Positions 22,301 through 34,400 of a DNA stretch of 64,000 nucleotides are shown here, in pieces. Source of the stretch: Turnera subulata. Lineage: Eukaryota; Streptophyta; Magnoliopsida; Malpighiales; Passifloraceae. The notes beneath the pieces are model-generated. The model worked only from the letters and a program-made list of their open reading frames with translations, did no database searches and had not been told where the DNA came from. How positions within the stretch are numbered: the first letter of the stretch is position 1; each line of letters begins with the position of its first letter. The position numbers and the translations under genes were made by a program. The DNA lies in the NCBI GenBank assembly GCA_028386065.3, contig JAKUCV010003124.1:1-64000 (forward strand), written 5' to 3'.

Positions 22301-22456
22301 GAGCAGATCCTTGCCCGAGAGGTCAGACAGTTGAGGAACCGAGTCATTCCTATGGTAAAGGTTAAGTGAAGCAAGCACTCTGCGAATGAGTCCACGTGGG
22401 AAGTTGAGGAGCACATGCGCTCTCAGTATCCGCATCTGTTTACAACACCGGAGTGA
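19373..22456 (+). pseudogene. G1 pol with chromodomain, inactivated
   Basis: Protease (LIDPGATHSF, about 19615), reverse transcriptase (about 20220-20950; [21 protein letters not shown]), RNase H (about 21010-21330; [26 protein letters not shown]), integrase zinc finger (about 21690-21850, second C of the CxxC replaced by Y), the start of the integrase core (TMDFVVGLPLTRRQHD) and then directly AA*DRQKSYTDKH. The rest of the catalytic core, with the second D and the E, is deleted at about 21960. A C-terminal IN/chromodomain-like segment follows (LREVR-type LRNR...VKV...STWEVEEHMR), ending at TGA 22454-22456. In-frame stops: 19860, 20276, 20948, 21317, 21536, 21689, 21974, 22367; a frameshift lies near 20185. 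PR-RT-RH-IN order defines gypsy. Confidence 0.92.
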
Positions 22457-22477
22457 ATTTCGGGGACAAAATTCTTT

Positions 22478-22491
22478 TAAGGTGGGTAGGC
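22478..22491 (+). other. G1 polypurine tract
   Basis: AAGGTGGGTAGGC precedes the 3' LTR, after the motif AATTTCGGGGACAAAATTC typical of this lineage. The equivalent motif on the minus strand marks the 3' ends of E and G3. Confidence 0.75.
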
Positions 22492-25025
22492 TGTAACAGC
22501 TCGGGTAATTTTTACGTTTTTACTGTCACCGTAAAATTTATTTTACAGATATTTACCATAAAAATTAATCTTGGGTAATTAATTTATGGTAATTTAAGCT
22601 TTGGATACCGAAACCGACCCCTGTCCCACGCTCGGGATTTTTCTGCAGATTTTCAGGACCAAGATGGAATTTTTCGGGTCTAGGAATCTTCAGAAAAGTC
22701 GGGTTTAACCCCGAGTTATCGGACCAGAAATAAAGTCAAGGCGGTATTATAGTTATTTTCTGGTCCGGACAGAACCCCCCTCACATGCTGCACAGTGTTG
22801 AGTCTGCAGCCGCCATTCACTGTGAGGCATGTGAACTGCCAGTACCCTGCCCGTGCTATACCTGTGTTTTGCCTGTTTTCTTTTTGCCGTGTTTCTTATT
22901 TTTCCCAGTGCATCATCACCACCATTTTCTTCCTGCTCAGTATCACCTTCATCATCTTCTGCAACAAAAACTTCACCTGCAAAAAAAAAACCATTTCTTA
23001 CAACTCACCTTAGAAACCTGCAAAAGAAAAAAGAAAAAAAAAAACAAAACAAGCAAGACAACACACCCACACCAGCAACGTTGCCGTTTTGGGCAACCAC
23101 CACACACCACCCTCTTCCTCCTCTCACACCGCCACTGCCGAGAACCACCAGCTGCCACCCAACCCCTTCCCTTCCTCGCTCGCCCCGCCGCGCAGTAGGG
23201 ACGAGACCGAAGCACGCCGCCCGAGCCCGCCACCATTCTCTTTTCCTTCTCCAGTCTTCCTCACCGCAGACCTGACGTGCAACCATCGGACCCGGCTCCC
23301 TCCTTTTACTCGTCGACACCGCAGTTGCACCGCGATCGTCACCTGTACAAGCCGTCGCGCCTCTTCTTCCTCGCGCCGCATCTCGTCGTGCCCCGATCTG
23401 CTCGTGACGCCTCCTGCATCGCCGTCCCGTGTTCTGCCTCGTCGCGCCGCCGTCGTCTACAAGCCGAGGTGAGCAGACCCGTGTGAGGAGGATCCAACCC
23501 GGGTAGCTTGGATGTGGGTTGACCCGCGCCTGGGTTCTGGGTCTGGGCTATTGTGTCGTGGCCGGCTACACGGGCCAAGGCCTAGGCTTCTATTAGGGCC
23601 TGGGTTTGGTGCTGTGCTAAGCCTGGGCTGACATTATTTGGCCCCGCCCAGATTATAAAAAAAATATATATATATAATCTGAAAAATATATAATTATGGA
23701 AGGAAAATAATTTTGGGAAGGAAAATAATTTTGGGAAATAAGTATAACACTGGAATAACTTGGAAAATAAAAATAATTGGTAGAAAATAATATTTTTTGG
23801 AAAATATGCTGTATATGGGATAATAATTATTTTGAAAAATAATTTTGGAAAGGGTATTATCAAGGTAATAAAATAATGGAATAATATCCGGGTATAGGTA
23901 TAAGTATAGTATTATTTTTGGACACTGGAAAGAAATGGTGAATTATGATAATAATGGAAAATTAACCCGGGGAAGTAACCGAGACGAGTTAGTATTTATT
24001 TTTCGGTATACGGTACTAGCATGACCTTTGCATATCACTTATGTGTGCATATTATTTGTTTGATATAAGAGTTGATAACGAGTAGATGCCTGAGGAACCG
24101 GACTTGGAGTCTGTTGGACATTTCCAAAACTGATAATCGGCTAAGGTGAGGATGGATAACCTTGGATATGTTCCCGTAATACTGTGTATGTTTTGGTTGT
24201 TTGATTGAACTGCTGAAGTGATTATTGACTGTTATTTGACCGCTATGGAAGTTGTTGATGCTGTTGTTTGATTGTGTTTGGACTTGTGGATATTGTTTTG
24301 CGAATAATGCTGAAGTGTAAACTGTGATTAATTGATGTATGAGTCTATTGTTGGTTTGGTCTGTGGAATAATCTGAAATAATGGAAAGTTGGATAATTGA
24401 GGATAGAGTAAGGAAACTGGACTGAACTAGAGATGATGATTTAATTGTCACATGGAAAGTAGGGGTACGACTAGATGGTTATAGGCTAGTTCTGTGGTGT
24501 CATGGCCGGGTTGGTTTGGTTATTGGGGATGTTGATCCCGGAAGATGTTGTTATTGGGATGTTGATCCCAGATTTGTTGTTATTGGGATGTTGATCCCGG
24601 ATTGGTTGTTGTTGGGATGTTGATCCCGGATTGTATTTTGGCCTGGCATCCGGAATTAGTTAATAACCAGGTACGACCCTAGCTTGTCCAGTGACAGGGG
24701 CCCGGAAGATAAAATTGATAAAGATAATAAGTACTCTTTTGGTCTTGGCTCAGTTGTACTTTGGTAGAGTCTCTGTGTTGTGTTTGCCTGTGTTTATGTC
24801 GAAAGTATTATGGTTGACTACATATCTCTGTTTATTCTTCGTCGGTGAGCACTTCGGACTCACCCCTCACCTGCGGGGTTTCATCCCGTAGGTTTAGTTG
24901 TTTCGTAGATCAGATACGACGTTCGATGGTTTTTGCTTTCTTCTCCACCTGACTCCGGATCCATACCTCCACTGCATATGCATATAAGTCTTCCGCTGCT
25001 ATGTCATATATGTTGCTGAGTTGCT
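22492..25025 (+). repeat. G1 3' LTR, 3'-truncated
   Basis: Starts TGTAACAGCTCGGGTAA and follows the 5' LTR to about position 17976 of that copy, then stops at gctgagtt. The last about 233 bp are missing and replaced by a segment duplicated from 27595. The inverted-repeat array is at 24526-24627 (four perfect GGGATGTTGATCCC units) and the hairpin segment at about 24843-24893. Confidence 0.87.
24526..24627 (+). repeat. Inverted-repeat array in G1 3' LTR
   Basis: Units at 24526, 24556, 24585 and 24614, all GGGATGTTGATCCC. The fourth unit is perfect here but has the G/A variant in the 5' LTR. Confidence 0.85.
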
Positions 25026-26235
25026 GAGAGTTAGAGGCAGGGGACGAATTGAAGAGAAAGAGAGTAAGGAGAAGTTAGGAGAGAGAGGTACTGATGGGCG
25101 TGTGAAATCAGGAGGAGGAGAAGGGAAAAATAAAGAGAGGATGTAGGGAAGAAGAAGACAAGGAGAAAACATGGAAAAAAAGGAAGAATAGGGAGGGGCC
25201 GGTTACGCGTGGGCGGCTGAAGAAAAAAAAAACTGGAAGTGATGTAAAGGAGAAATAATTGAGGAAAAGTAGGGCAACAAGTGAGGGAAGAAAACAATAT
25301 CAAGAATAATTGGGCTTGTCTTTACCGAAACCACAACAAATTGTACCCACCGTAAACTTTTATTTATTTTTTTTTAAAGAAAAAAAACACATCTTGTCAA
25401 AACTTTTTATAAACCAATTATTATCAAAATAATTTCTAAGGAATTTTTGAGATATATGACTAATATCGAAAAATAGATTTCCCTTGAAGAACATATTTAG
25501 TATATCATTTATTTTAAGAATATTTATAATACATCATTAAAAATGGGTAAGCAAATGCATTGCCAAAAATTATCAAAATCTTCTTGAAAGTAGTAAGAAT
25601 AAAAATGATCATCATAAAAGAAATTATTTAGTGTGCTGGACAAGTCTTGAAATTGAAATCTCTTGTTCGGTTGATCATTGGAAAATTTGCTATGGGTCAA
25701 GCAAAATAGTAAAAATAATGAAAATTGACTCGGATTGGTAAAATTCTTGATTGACAGCGATAAAAATTTTATTAACAACCGTAAAAGTCAAAATAGCTTG
25801 GTAAAAATTACAAAAAATTTACCCGGGTCGTTACATTCTACCCTCCTTAAAGGAATTTCGTCCTCGAAATTCACACCGTAATCCACTAATCCCATAAACA
25901 TATATATGGTTATCATGATCATCAATCCTTCCACAAATCATCAATTCTTTGAATCTCCAAATTATCACCCGTGAATCACAATTAAATTCTCCAAATAAAT
26001 TTTTCCTTTATTTTCTTTTTTTTGGATTATATCTCCCAAACCATGTCAATCATTACCTCAAGATTCATTTCTAACATAATTATCCACCAAATATATATTT
26101 CTCTTCTAAATCCACCGAAACTAGCAAAGATCATAACTTCGATTATAACTCTTTAAATATTCCATCAAATCATCAAATCATCAAACCCCCTTTTTAAAAG
26201 AATAAATCACCTCTGACATCAAGAATTCCATGATC
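25026..26235 (-). repeat. Duplicated LTR/internal junction segment, copy A
   Basis: 1210 bp nearly identical to 27595-28807. On the minus strand it contains the tail end of an internal region (26235-25836, with the GAATTTCGAGGACGAAATTC polypurine context) and the first about 810 bp of an LTR (25835-25026, starting TGTAACGACCCGGG). Both break points lie inside element sequence, not at element ends, so it is not a transposition product. It abuts the truncated end of the G1 3' LTR. Confidence 0.85.
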
Positions 26236-27594
26236 CCTAAAACATAATTAGGAAATTAAGCCCAGTGGACCTTAACTTGCGTTTAGTCCATCGGAGAAAA
26301 TAATAAAAACAACTTCGAACTAATTAAATAAAAGACTTAATTAAATTAAACAATATGGGCCTTTTATTGTAACTAGCCCAAATAAAACCGAAAATTAAAT
26401 TCAATGGGCCTTTGCGAGCCCAGATAAACGTAAATAAAATTTAAAACGGAAATTTAAATACTGTGGACCTTTTTAATAGCCCAATCGAAAAATTAAGCAT
26501 AAAATAAATAAATGCATAAAGTAAATAAACAAAAGCATAAAATAAAAGCAGAGTTAAATAAATAAAGCATAAATTAAATTGCATAAAATAAAAATATTGG
26601 TTAATATTAATTAACTTAATTAATCGTTTCATTAATTATCGTTTTAATGTCCGAGTCTGTTATCATTCGGGTTCGTTAATATCGTTCAAGTCCGATAAAG
26701 ATGCATGAATAGTCCGAGGCTCGGGTTTTACCCAAAAGGTCCATTCCGAGCTCGCCGGAAAATTCCCGAGACTGCCGGAATGTCGCCGGATTCTAGCCAA
26801 CACTGTTCATAGAAGACAGCAGAACCCCCAAAAAGAAATCCCCCACGCTGTTCAGCAGACAAGTCAAGCATCCATGAGCAGCAGCTTCACTGCCCACCGA
26901 ACTACGTCGTCAATACACCACAACCAACTACCATCGCCCATCCACCATCATCACCTTCTGTTTCTGGCCAACACCCAGGAACCATCGTCAACACACACCA
27001 TTTCAATCAATTACCAAGCCGCAGCCAAAACACAGCAACCAAGACCCGATTAGTTCAATCGGGTTTAAAGAAAGAATAGAAACGAAACGGAAGAAGGAAA
27101 AGAGGGCATGGTCGTCGTGGTCCTTACCCACGCGGCGGCGACGGCAAGCGCATATCGGAGGAGACCAGGGCGACAACACGGTGATGACGAGTAAAAGAGG
27201 TCGGCGGCCGCGATTGGTGGAAGGAGAGAGACGGCGGGGGTGATTGCTGAAGAAGACTTGGCGGCGGTGGAGCGATCGGGCGGCGGTGTACGGCTGTCGG
27301 TAGTAGCAGGAGACGAGAAGCAGGAAGGGAGAGGAGAGAGACGGCGGCAGCGTGTGGCTGTCGGCATCAGCAGGTCGAGGAGGACTCGACGGTTCTCCTC
27401 ATCTGGTCGACGGCGCGACTTCGGGCAGTAGCAAAGAGGGGGAGATAGGGGTGGAAGCTAGCCTTGTTGTGACGGCGTTGCTTACCCACAGAGGACGGTC
27501 ATTTGGGTGAGGAGGAGAGGATCGGGGCTGAGCAGCGATGGTGTATTCAATGAGAAGATGAGTTATTGCAGAGCTATGAGGGAAGGCATAGATG
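26236..27594 (-). repeat. Probable gypsy LTR middle section
   Basis: The layout parallels the middle of other minus-strand LTRs here: AT-rich (26236-26640) with repeated gggcc/gccca words, then GC-rich leader (26740-27590). It runs without a break into the LTR start copy at 27595-28412. I read it as part of E's 3' LTR. The sequence is diverged from the G3 LTR, so the assignment rests on layout and position. Frames such as 27065-27367 are not credible proteins. Confidence 0.5.
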
Positions 27595-28412
27595 GAGAGT
27601 TAGAGGCAGGGGACGAATTGAAGAGAAAGAGAGTAAGGAGAAGTTAGGAGAGAGAGGTACTGATGGGCGTGTGAAATCAGGAGGAGGAGAAGGAAAAAAT
27701 AAAGAAAGGATGTAGGGAAGAAGAAGACAAGGAAAAAACATGGAAAAGAAAGGAAGAATAAGGAGGGGCCGGTTACGCGTGGGCGGCTGAAGAAAAAAAA
27801 TAAAACTGGAAGTGATATAAAGGAGAAATAATTGAGGAGAAGTAGGGCAACAAGTGAGGGAAGAAAACAAAATCAAGAATAATTGGGCTTGTCTTTACCG
27901 AAACCACAACAAATTGTACCCACCGTAAACTTTTATTTTTTTCTTTTTTTTTAAGAAAATAAAATACATCTTGTCAAAACTTTTTATAAACCAATTATTA
28001 TCAAAATAATTTCTAAGGAATTTTTGAGATATATGACTAATATTGAAAAATAGATTTCCCTTGAAGAACATATTTAGTATATCATTTCTTTTAAGAATAT
28101 TTATAATACATCATTAAAAATGGGTTAGCAAATGCATTGCCAAAAATTATCAAAATCTTCTTGAAAGTAGTAAGAATAAAAATGATCGTCATAAAAGAAA
28201 TTAATTAGTGTGTTGGACAAGTCTTGAAATTGAAATCTCATGTTCGGTTGATCATTGGAAAATTTGCTATGGGTCAAGCAAAATAGTAAAAATAATGAAA
28301 ATTGACTCGGATTGGTAAAATTCTTGATTGACCGCGATAAAAATTTTATTAACCACCGTAAAAGTTAAAACAACTTGGTAAAAATTATAAAAATTTTACC
28401 CGGATCGTTACA
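27595..28412 (-). repeat. Start of E 3' LTR (junction copy B)
   Basis: On the minus strand the LTR begins at 28412 with TGTAACGATCCGGGTAAAA, after the polypurine context at 28413-28440. This is copy B of the duplicated segment (27595-28807) and appears to be the original, since it is continuous with E sequence on both sides. Confidence 0.78.
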
Positions 28413-29623
28413 TTCTACCCTTAAAGGAATTTCGTCCTCGAAATTCACACCGTAATCCACTAATCCCATAAACATATATATGGTTATCATGATCATCAAT
28501 CCTTCCACAAATCATCAATTCTTTGAATCTCCAAATTATCACCCGTGAATCACAATTAAATTCTCCAAATAAATTTCTCCTTTATTTTTTTCTTTGGATT
28601 ATATCTCCCAAACCATGTCAATCATTACCTCAAGATTCATTTCTAACATAATTATCCATCAAATATATATTTCTCTTCTAAATCCACCGAAACTAGCAAA
28701 GATCATAACTTCGATTATAACTCTTTAAATATTCCATCAAATCATCAAATCATCAAACCCCCTTTTTAAAAGAATAAATCACCTCTGACATCAAGAATGC
28801 CATGATCATTAATCCAATCATCCAATCAAGTTATCACATCACAAACAACTTTAGTATCCAAAAATCTTCAAATCATCAACCCATTTCTTAAAAAGAAAAA
28901 CTGAATCACCTCCGAAATCATAGGAATTTCCAAGAATATCAATCCAATCTTCAACTCAAGTCAACACGTCATAAACAAAGCAGTACCCAAAAGTCATCAC
29001 TTTATTACGTCATAATCAAAACAGTACTAAAAAATCATCATTTCCCTTTTCCTCAAGGTCATATAATATCATATCATCACTTAAAGATATAACAACCAAA
29101 ACCCAAAATCAAATATTACTTGTTCTGTCGAAACTTTCGATGCACGGATGCAACAAGGCAGACTTCTTTGCCTTCTCAAGGTCCCTTAATCTCTCTGTTC
29201 TTTCTGGGCAACGACCATGTTTGAACTTTATAATAAAATCTTTAAAAGCATTTCATCATCAAAATCATAAAACTTTCCAAAAACACCAGTTGCATCTTAT
29301 AAACACATTTAACCCACAGCCTAAGCTATAAATGTCACTTTGTCAAAACTCATCCTTTAAAACTTATCTTTCCAAAACTTCGGATCAACAAAATAACAGC
29401 ATTGTAAAGTACTGAAATACGGATAACTTGTCGCCCAATTGTATTTATGAGAAAGAATACTCACATGAAAATGTTCTGCAGCAAGCTGGCGTCCCTCGAC
29501 TTGATCCATTATGCACTAACCATATGAATATGCATGCAATTATGATAATCAAGTGGAGCGAGCTATGCTCAACAAACAAGCACAACAAACACCAAGGACC
29601 TACCACCCGCTCCGCTACCAAAA
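28413..29623 (-). mobile_element. Internal region of E, non-autonomous
   Basis: Lies between the LTR start at 28412 and the primer site at 29609-29623, only about 1.2 kb. It contains the 3' polypurine motif, degenerate 120-bp tandem similarity (28740-28930) and no Gag, protease, RT or integrase motif in any frame. It shares its 5' leader (around 29465-29520, gaatgttctgc-type context) with G3. It is therefore a dependent element needing proteins from relatives such as G1. Confidence 0.72.
29609..29623 (-). other. Primer-binding site of E
   Basis: Minus strand reads TTTTGGTAGCGGAGC immediately inside the LTR end at 29624. The TGGTAGCGGAGC part differs from the initiator-tRNA-Met complement at two positions. 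It fixes the orientation of E. Confidence 0.8.
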
Positions 29624-31455
29624 TGAAACGCCCCGACCCGTATTTACCAGTCTCAGTAAACACGTGCCGGAACTGTACAACAGTAAATATAACAACAAAC
29701 ACAGCCCAATGGCCCAAAGACAATATCAATGAATAAATCAAAGAAACCGGCCCAACGGCCCAATGTCACGTCATAAACATCAAAAATCTGGCCCATCGGC
29801 CTAACATTAAAACATGTCACCCAAACCCGGGAACTCAAAATATAGCACAGCGGAAGCATTTAAACTCAATATCATCATATGCAAAACCTGATACAAACTA
29901 ATGGATTCGAGTCCTGTCCGAGGGATAACGCCGCAACCTGTCTGAAATGCATCATACCTGAACCACAAATAACTCAACCAACGGGATGAAAGCCCGCAGG
30001 TGAGGGGTGAGTGCGAAGTGTCCACCAACCATGGATAGACAATCAATATGCAACACTATAAAATGCTCAAGGTCGAAAACAGGCATAACAGCCAAAACAT
30101 ACCAATCCAAAAGACTCGACCCAAAACTGGTCCAAGACCCAAAAGACTTAAACAAAAATCCAATTTCCAATTTTATCTTTCCGGCCCCATCACGGATAAG
30201 CTAGGGTCGTACCAGGTTATCAACCTGTTCCTGGTGCCAGATCAAAAGAACCCGGGATCAACATCCCAATATCAAATCTCAGGGATCAACATCCCAATCA
30301 AACCGGCATCAACATGCCCATCACAAGTAACCCAAATCATGGGCACTACAAAACAGTCTCAAACCATCCGGTCGTACCTCTACTTACCACGTGACAATTA
30401 TATCATCATCATCCAAAACCGAATCTCAGGGATCAACATCCCTAACCAAAATACCAGGATAGACATCCCTATCCAAAACGAAGGATCGACATCCTTATCA
30501 CATCATATTATTATATCATTATTCTTTATACCAAAAAGACACCGAAATAAACATCCAAAACTCAATGCACGGGATTAAACATCCCAAAATCAAATCATGG
30601 GGATAAACATCCCAAAATCAATCAAGGCACTGGGGCAAACATCCCGAATCAAACCACAGCAAATGCAACACTCAACAGTGCAAGAATCATCAAACACAAC
30701 AACCAAGTAATATAGGAACATATCAAAGGAAATCCATCCTCACCTGATGTGTCTCTGAAACTACTATCCGGTCAAACCTTGATACCCTATATGTATATAC
30801 ATAGCAACACAATCACTTATAATGCACCGACAAGGTGATTATGCATGATGCCGGTTTAACAATATTTAGATGGCTTTTCTGTTTATTTTATTATCTCCAC
30901 AATTATCTTATTACCAAACAGTTCATCCGACTTGGTGGCAATTTCCAGCGGTTCTATCAAGTATACTTAATTAAATCAAAAATCGTAACGGACCGTCCAA
31001 GCCAATATCCCGGCCCTTAGGTCGCTTAAGATAAGAAAATACACACTCATAAATACGTTGTTTAAATCATATATAAGAAATCATATTACTAAGTATATAA
31101 TATTCCATAAAGTACTTATACTCGATTAAAATAGTAATAAATACGTATTCGTTTAGTAGCCAATGATTATAAAATAGTGAAAACGATAAATACGCGAAAA
31201 TGATATTTGAATATTATATTTGATAATAAACCATCAAATAGGAAATATAACCGTCGGAAAGAATTTAATATATGCTGTATATGGTATAAAACATTGTTGT
31301 AGTATATATACATATATAACCGAGAATTATAGATAGAATAAAAATAATAACGATACCATAGCTCGTTATAAAATACAACGGTTATTTAATAATATAACAA
31401 TTCAAAACTTGTACATAGTAAGTAGTCAGATTTAATGTATAACAAAATCATTGGC
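29624..31455 (-). repeat. E 5' LTR, truncated
   Basis: Starts TGAAACGCCCCGACCCG next to the primer site and matches 8433-9257 plus 14112-15120 at about 95% by eye. It shows the empty copia site near 30444-30450. It breaks off at cattggc where the G3 LTR starts. Inverted-repeat units include 30305-30318 (GGCATCAACATGCC), and the hairpin segment is at about 29980-30030. Confidence 0.82.
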
Positions 31456-34400
31456 GGAAACGCCCCGACCCGTATTTACCGTACACAGTAAACACGTGCC
31501 GGAACTGTGACAACCCAACCAAACCAAGCCCGGCATATAGTGTATACAACAGAAATTCGGGCTCAACAGCCCAAAATAAAAACAACAATAACATCATAAC
31601 CGGCCCAATGGCCCAACAATAGCAATATAATGCACAGCGGATGACTTAATAACTCACAAAGACACTGTATGCGACATAGATGCAAACTATGGATCTGAGT
31701 CCTGTCCAAGGGATAACGCAGCAGCCTTTCTGGAATGCATCAAACCTGTACCACAAATAATCCATCCTACGGGATGAAAGCCCGCAGGTGAGGGGTGAGT
31801 CCGAAGTGCTCACCGACGAAGGATAGACAATCAATATGCAACACTATAATTACTCAAGGTTAAAAACAAGCATAGCAGCCAAATTAAAAGACAAGACCCA
31901 AGACTGGTCCAAGACCAAAAAGACTAAATCAAAAATCCAATTTCCCAATTTTATCTTTCCAGGCCCCGTCACGGATAAGCTAGGGGTCAGACCTGGTTAT
32001 CAACATATTTCGGGTGCCAGACCAAATCCAAGAGAGCCCAGGGATCGACATCCTAAAAATAAGAAACCAGGGATAGACATCCCAAATATAATCACGGGAT
32101 AGACATCCCAAGAATAGACATGCTTATCACAAGTAACCCAGGTCATGGCCACCACAAAACAGTCTTAAACCATCGAGTCGTACCACTACTTACCACGTGA
32201 CAATTATATTATCATCATCAAAATCAAATCACAGGGATCAACATCCCTAACCAAAATACCGGGATAGACATCCCAATCCAAAACCGAGGATCGACATCCT
32301 TATCACAATTTATTACTTAATCCATAATACTTTATACCAAAAAGACACAGTGATAAATATCCAAAACTCAACACGGGGATAAACATCCAAAAAATAAAAA
32401 ACAATCAAAACACTGGGATAAACATCCCGAAACAAACCACAACAAATGCATCAATCAACAGTGCAACAGTCATCAAACACAACAACTGAGTAATACAGGC
32501 ACATATTGAAGGAAATCTATCACCTTGGCCGATTACTCAACTCCGAAGACAATAACCGGTCCAAAGCCGGTTCCTCGGGAAACTGCCCGATATCAAAACC
32601 TACACAACAAAACAATAAATGCATATAATCGGTATGCTATGATGCCAATACTGCAAAATAAACCTATCCCGGTTCATATCCTTTATTATCATCTTTTACC
32701 GAAAATATTATACCGTATGTATATCCGAATCTAATTTCGGTACCATACTTTAATTAAAACTCTTTTCAAAATATTTTCATAAATTAATTATACTATTCCC
32801 AAAATATTTTTATGAAGATATTTATCATTTCCCAAAAATATAATTATCACAAAATAATTTTTTTCTTAGGAAGATATATATAAATATATATACATTCATT
32901 TTAAAATTACTTACTTAAAATAATTACTATAACGCAATTCCCTGATAATATAGCGCATTCTTATACTCCCAAAACATTTATAGTATATATATATCATTTC
33001 CTAAAGTAGTCATTATTTAGTAATTTGCAAAGGATATAATTCTTATTTTAACTACCTTAGTTTTTTAAAATAATAAAACATGATGATTACTTTATTTATT
33101 TCCAGAAAATAAACCACATACTCTATGTACTCATTTTTCTCAGAAATTATCCAATCCATATTACATATATATTTATTTGTTATCATATATTATTTTTTCC
33201 AGTTTTTATTTATTGTATTTATCATTATTTTTTTAATTAAAAACGGGCTGGGCCAAATCTCACAGCCCACAACCCATCCCAACATGTTACTATACCAGCC
33301 CATCCAAGCCCACCCACATAGTAGGCCCAGCATGGCCCAGAACCACAACCCGACCCTATGCACTACCGGCCCAATTCTCCAACCCAAATCCAATCAACAA
33401 GCCGGGTCGACCCACCCATCTGATCGGGTCTCACAACCTGCTGCTCACCTCGGGGAAACTGCAACGGCGGTGAGCGAGCAGGGCGGCGAGGGGTGCGGTC
33501 GGTGAGGAGGAAGGCGCGGTGGCTGCTGGTGGTCGTCGGCAGCAGCAGGGCGGAGAAAAGCAACGGAAGGAGAAGGAAGGGAGGTCGGGTCTCCACTGCG
33601 GCTACTCAGACTTGGTCCCTTCGATTAGAGCGCGAGCAATGGTGGCGAGGCGGCGACGTCTCTCCTGGCTGCTTGCAGTGGAAGAGATCGGTGATGGTCG
33701 CGTCAGGTGCCTCTCGATCTGCGGCTGTCGGTGGTGCAGGGTCGCGACGTCGGCTTGGTCGGGTGGTTGCCGCTTGGGTAGAAGAGGAAGGACGAAGGCG
33801 GTGGCGACGGTCTCGGGGCGGCTGGACTCGGGTGGCTGCAGGTCTGTGGTGGCTCGGGTTGCACTCGGTCTCGGTGGTGGCGGCGTGTGAAGGGGAGAAG
33901 AGGTGGTGTTGGTGGTTTGCGTGGTTGTTGGTGGTCTCGGGTGGTGCTTGATATGTGTTTCCTTTCCTTTTTTTTTCTCTTTGCAGGCTTTGTGTTTGCA
34001 GGGGAAGGTACGGGAACTGGGCAGAATTTTGGTGCAGAGTGAAGCAGGGTAGAGGAAGATGCAGGTGATGGTGTGCAGGCGTGAGGAAAGGAAGAGTTAA
34101 TCATACAGGGTCATGGGCTGCACGGACAAGGTTTCACATGTGCACAGGAGGAACAAATCACAAGCTTCACAGGTAAAGGAGCGGTTGTGTGACTCAATCA
34201 CGCAGTCGTGTCCAGACCGGACCAGAAAACAACTGATACCCCCACTTAGTTATTTTCCGGTGTGTTTTTTCGAAGATTTCGGGACCCAAAAAATACCAAC
34301 TTAGGTCCGAAAAATCCACGGAAAAATATCAAGCGCGGAAAAAACATCGGTTCCGAAAAAAGACGCCCAATTTACCTTGAATTATTTACCCAAGATTAAT

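Larger units (their letters stand above)
15437..25025 (+). mobile_element. Ty3/gypsy chromovirus G1 (Tekay/Del-like), decayed
   Basis: 5' LTR 15437-18209, primer site, gag, protease-RT-RNase H-integrase with a C-terminal chromodomain-like segment, polypurine tract, and a 3' LTR (22492-25025) lacking about the last 233 bp relative to the 5' LTR. The LTRs differ by about 7% over the first 200 bp by eye. Coding is broken by 13 in-frame stops, at least two frameshifts and loss of most of the integrase core. It lies in the 3' LTR of E; the right target duplication cannot be tested because the 3' LTR is truncated at the junction with a 1.2-kb duplicated segment. Confidence 0.9.

Noticed and set aside
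32038..32435. CRISPR-like array (regularly repeated short palindromes)
   Set aside because: Plant LTR context, units of 14 bp with irregular spacing and related linkers, no cas genes; palindromes vary with compensation.
33493..33951. Arg/Gly/Trp-rich frames in G3 LTR leaders (also 39048-39470)
   Set aside because: GC-rich leader of an LTR, several overlapping frames on both strands, no domain; low complexity explains the open frames.
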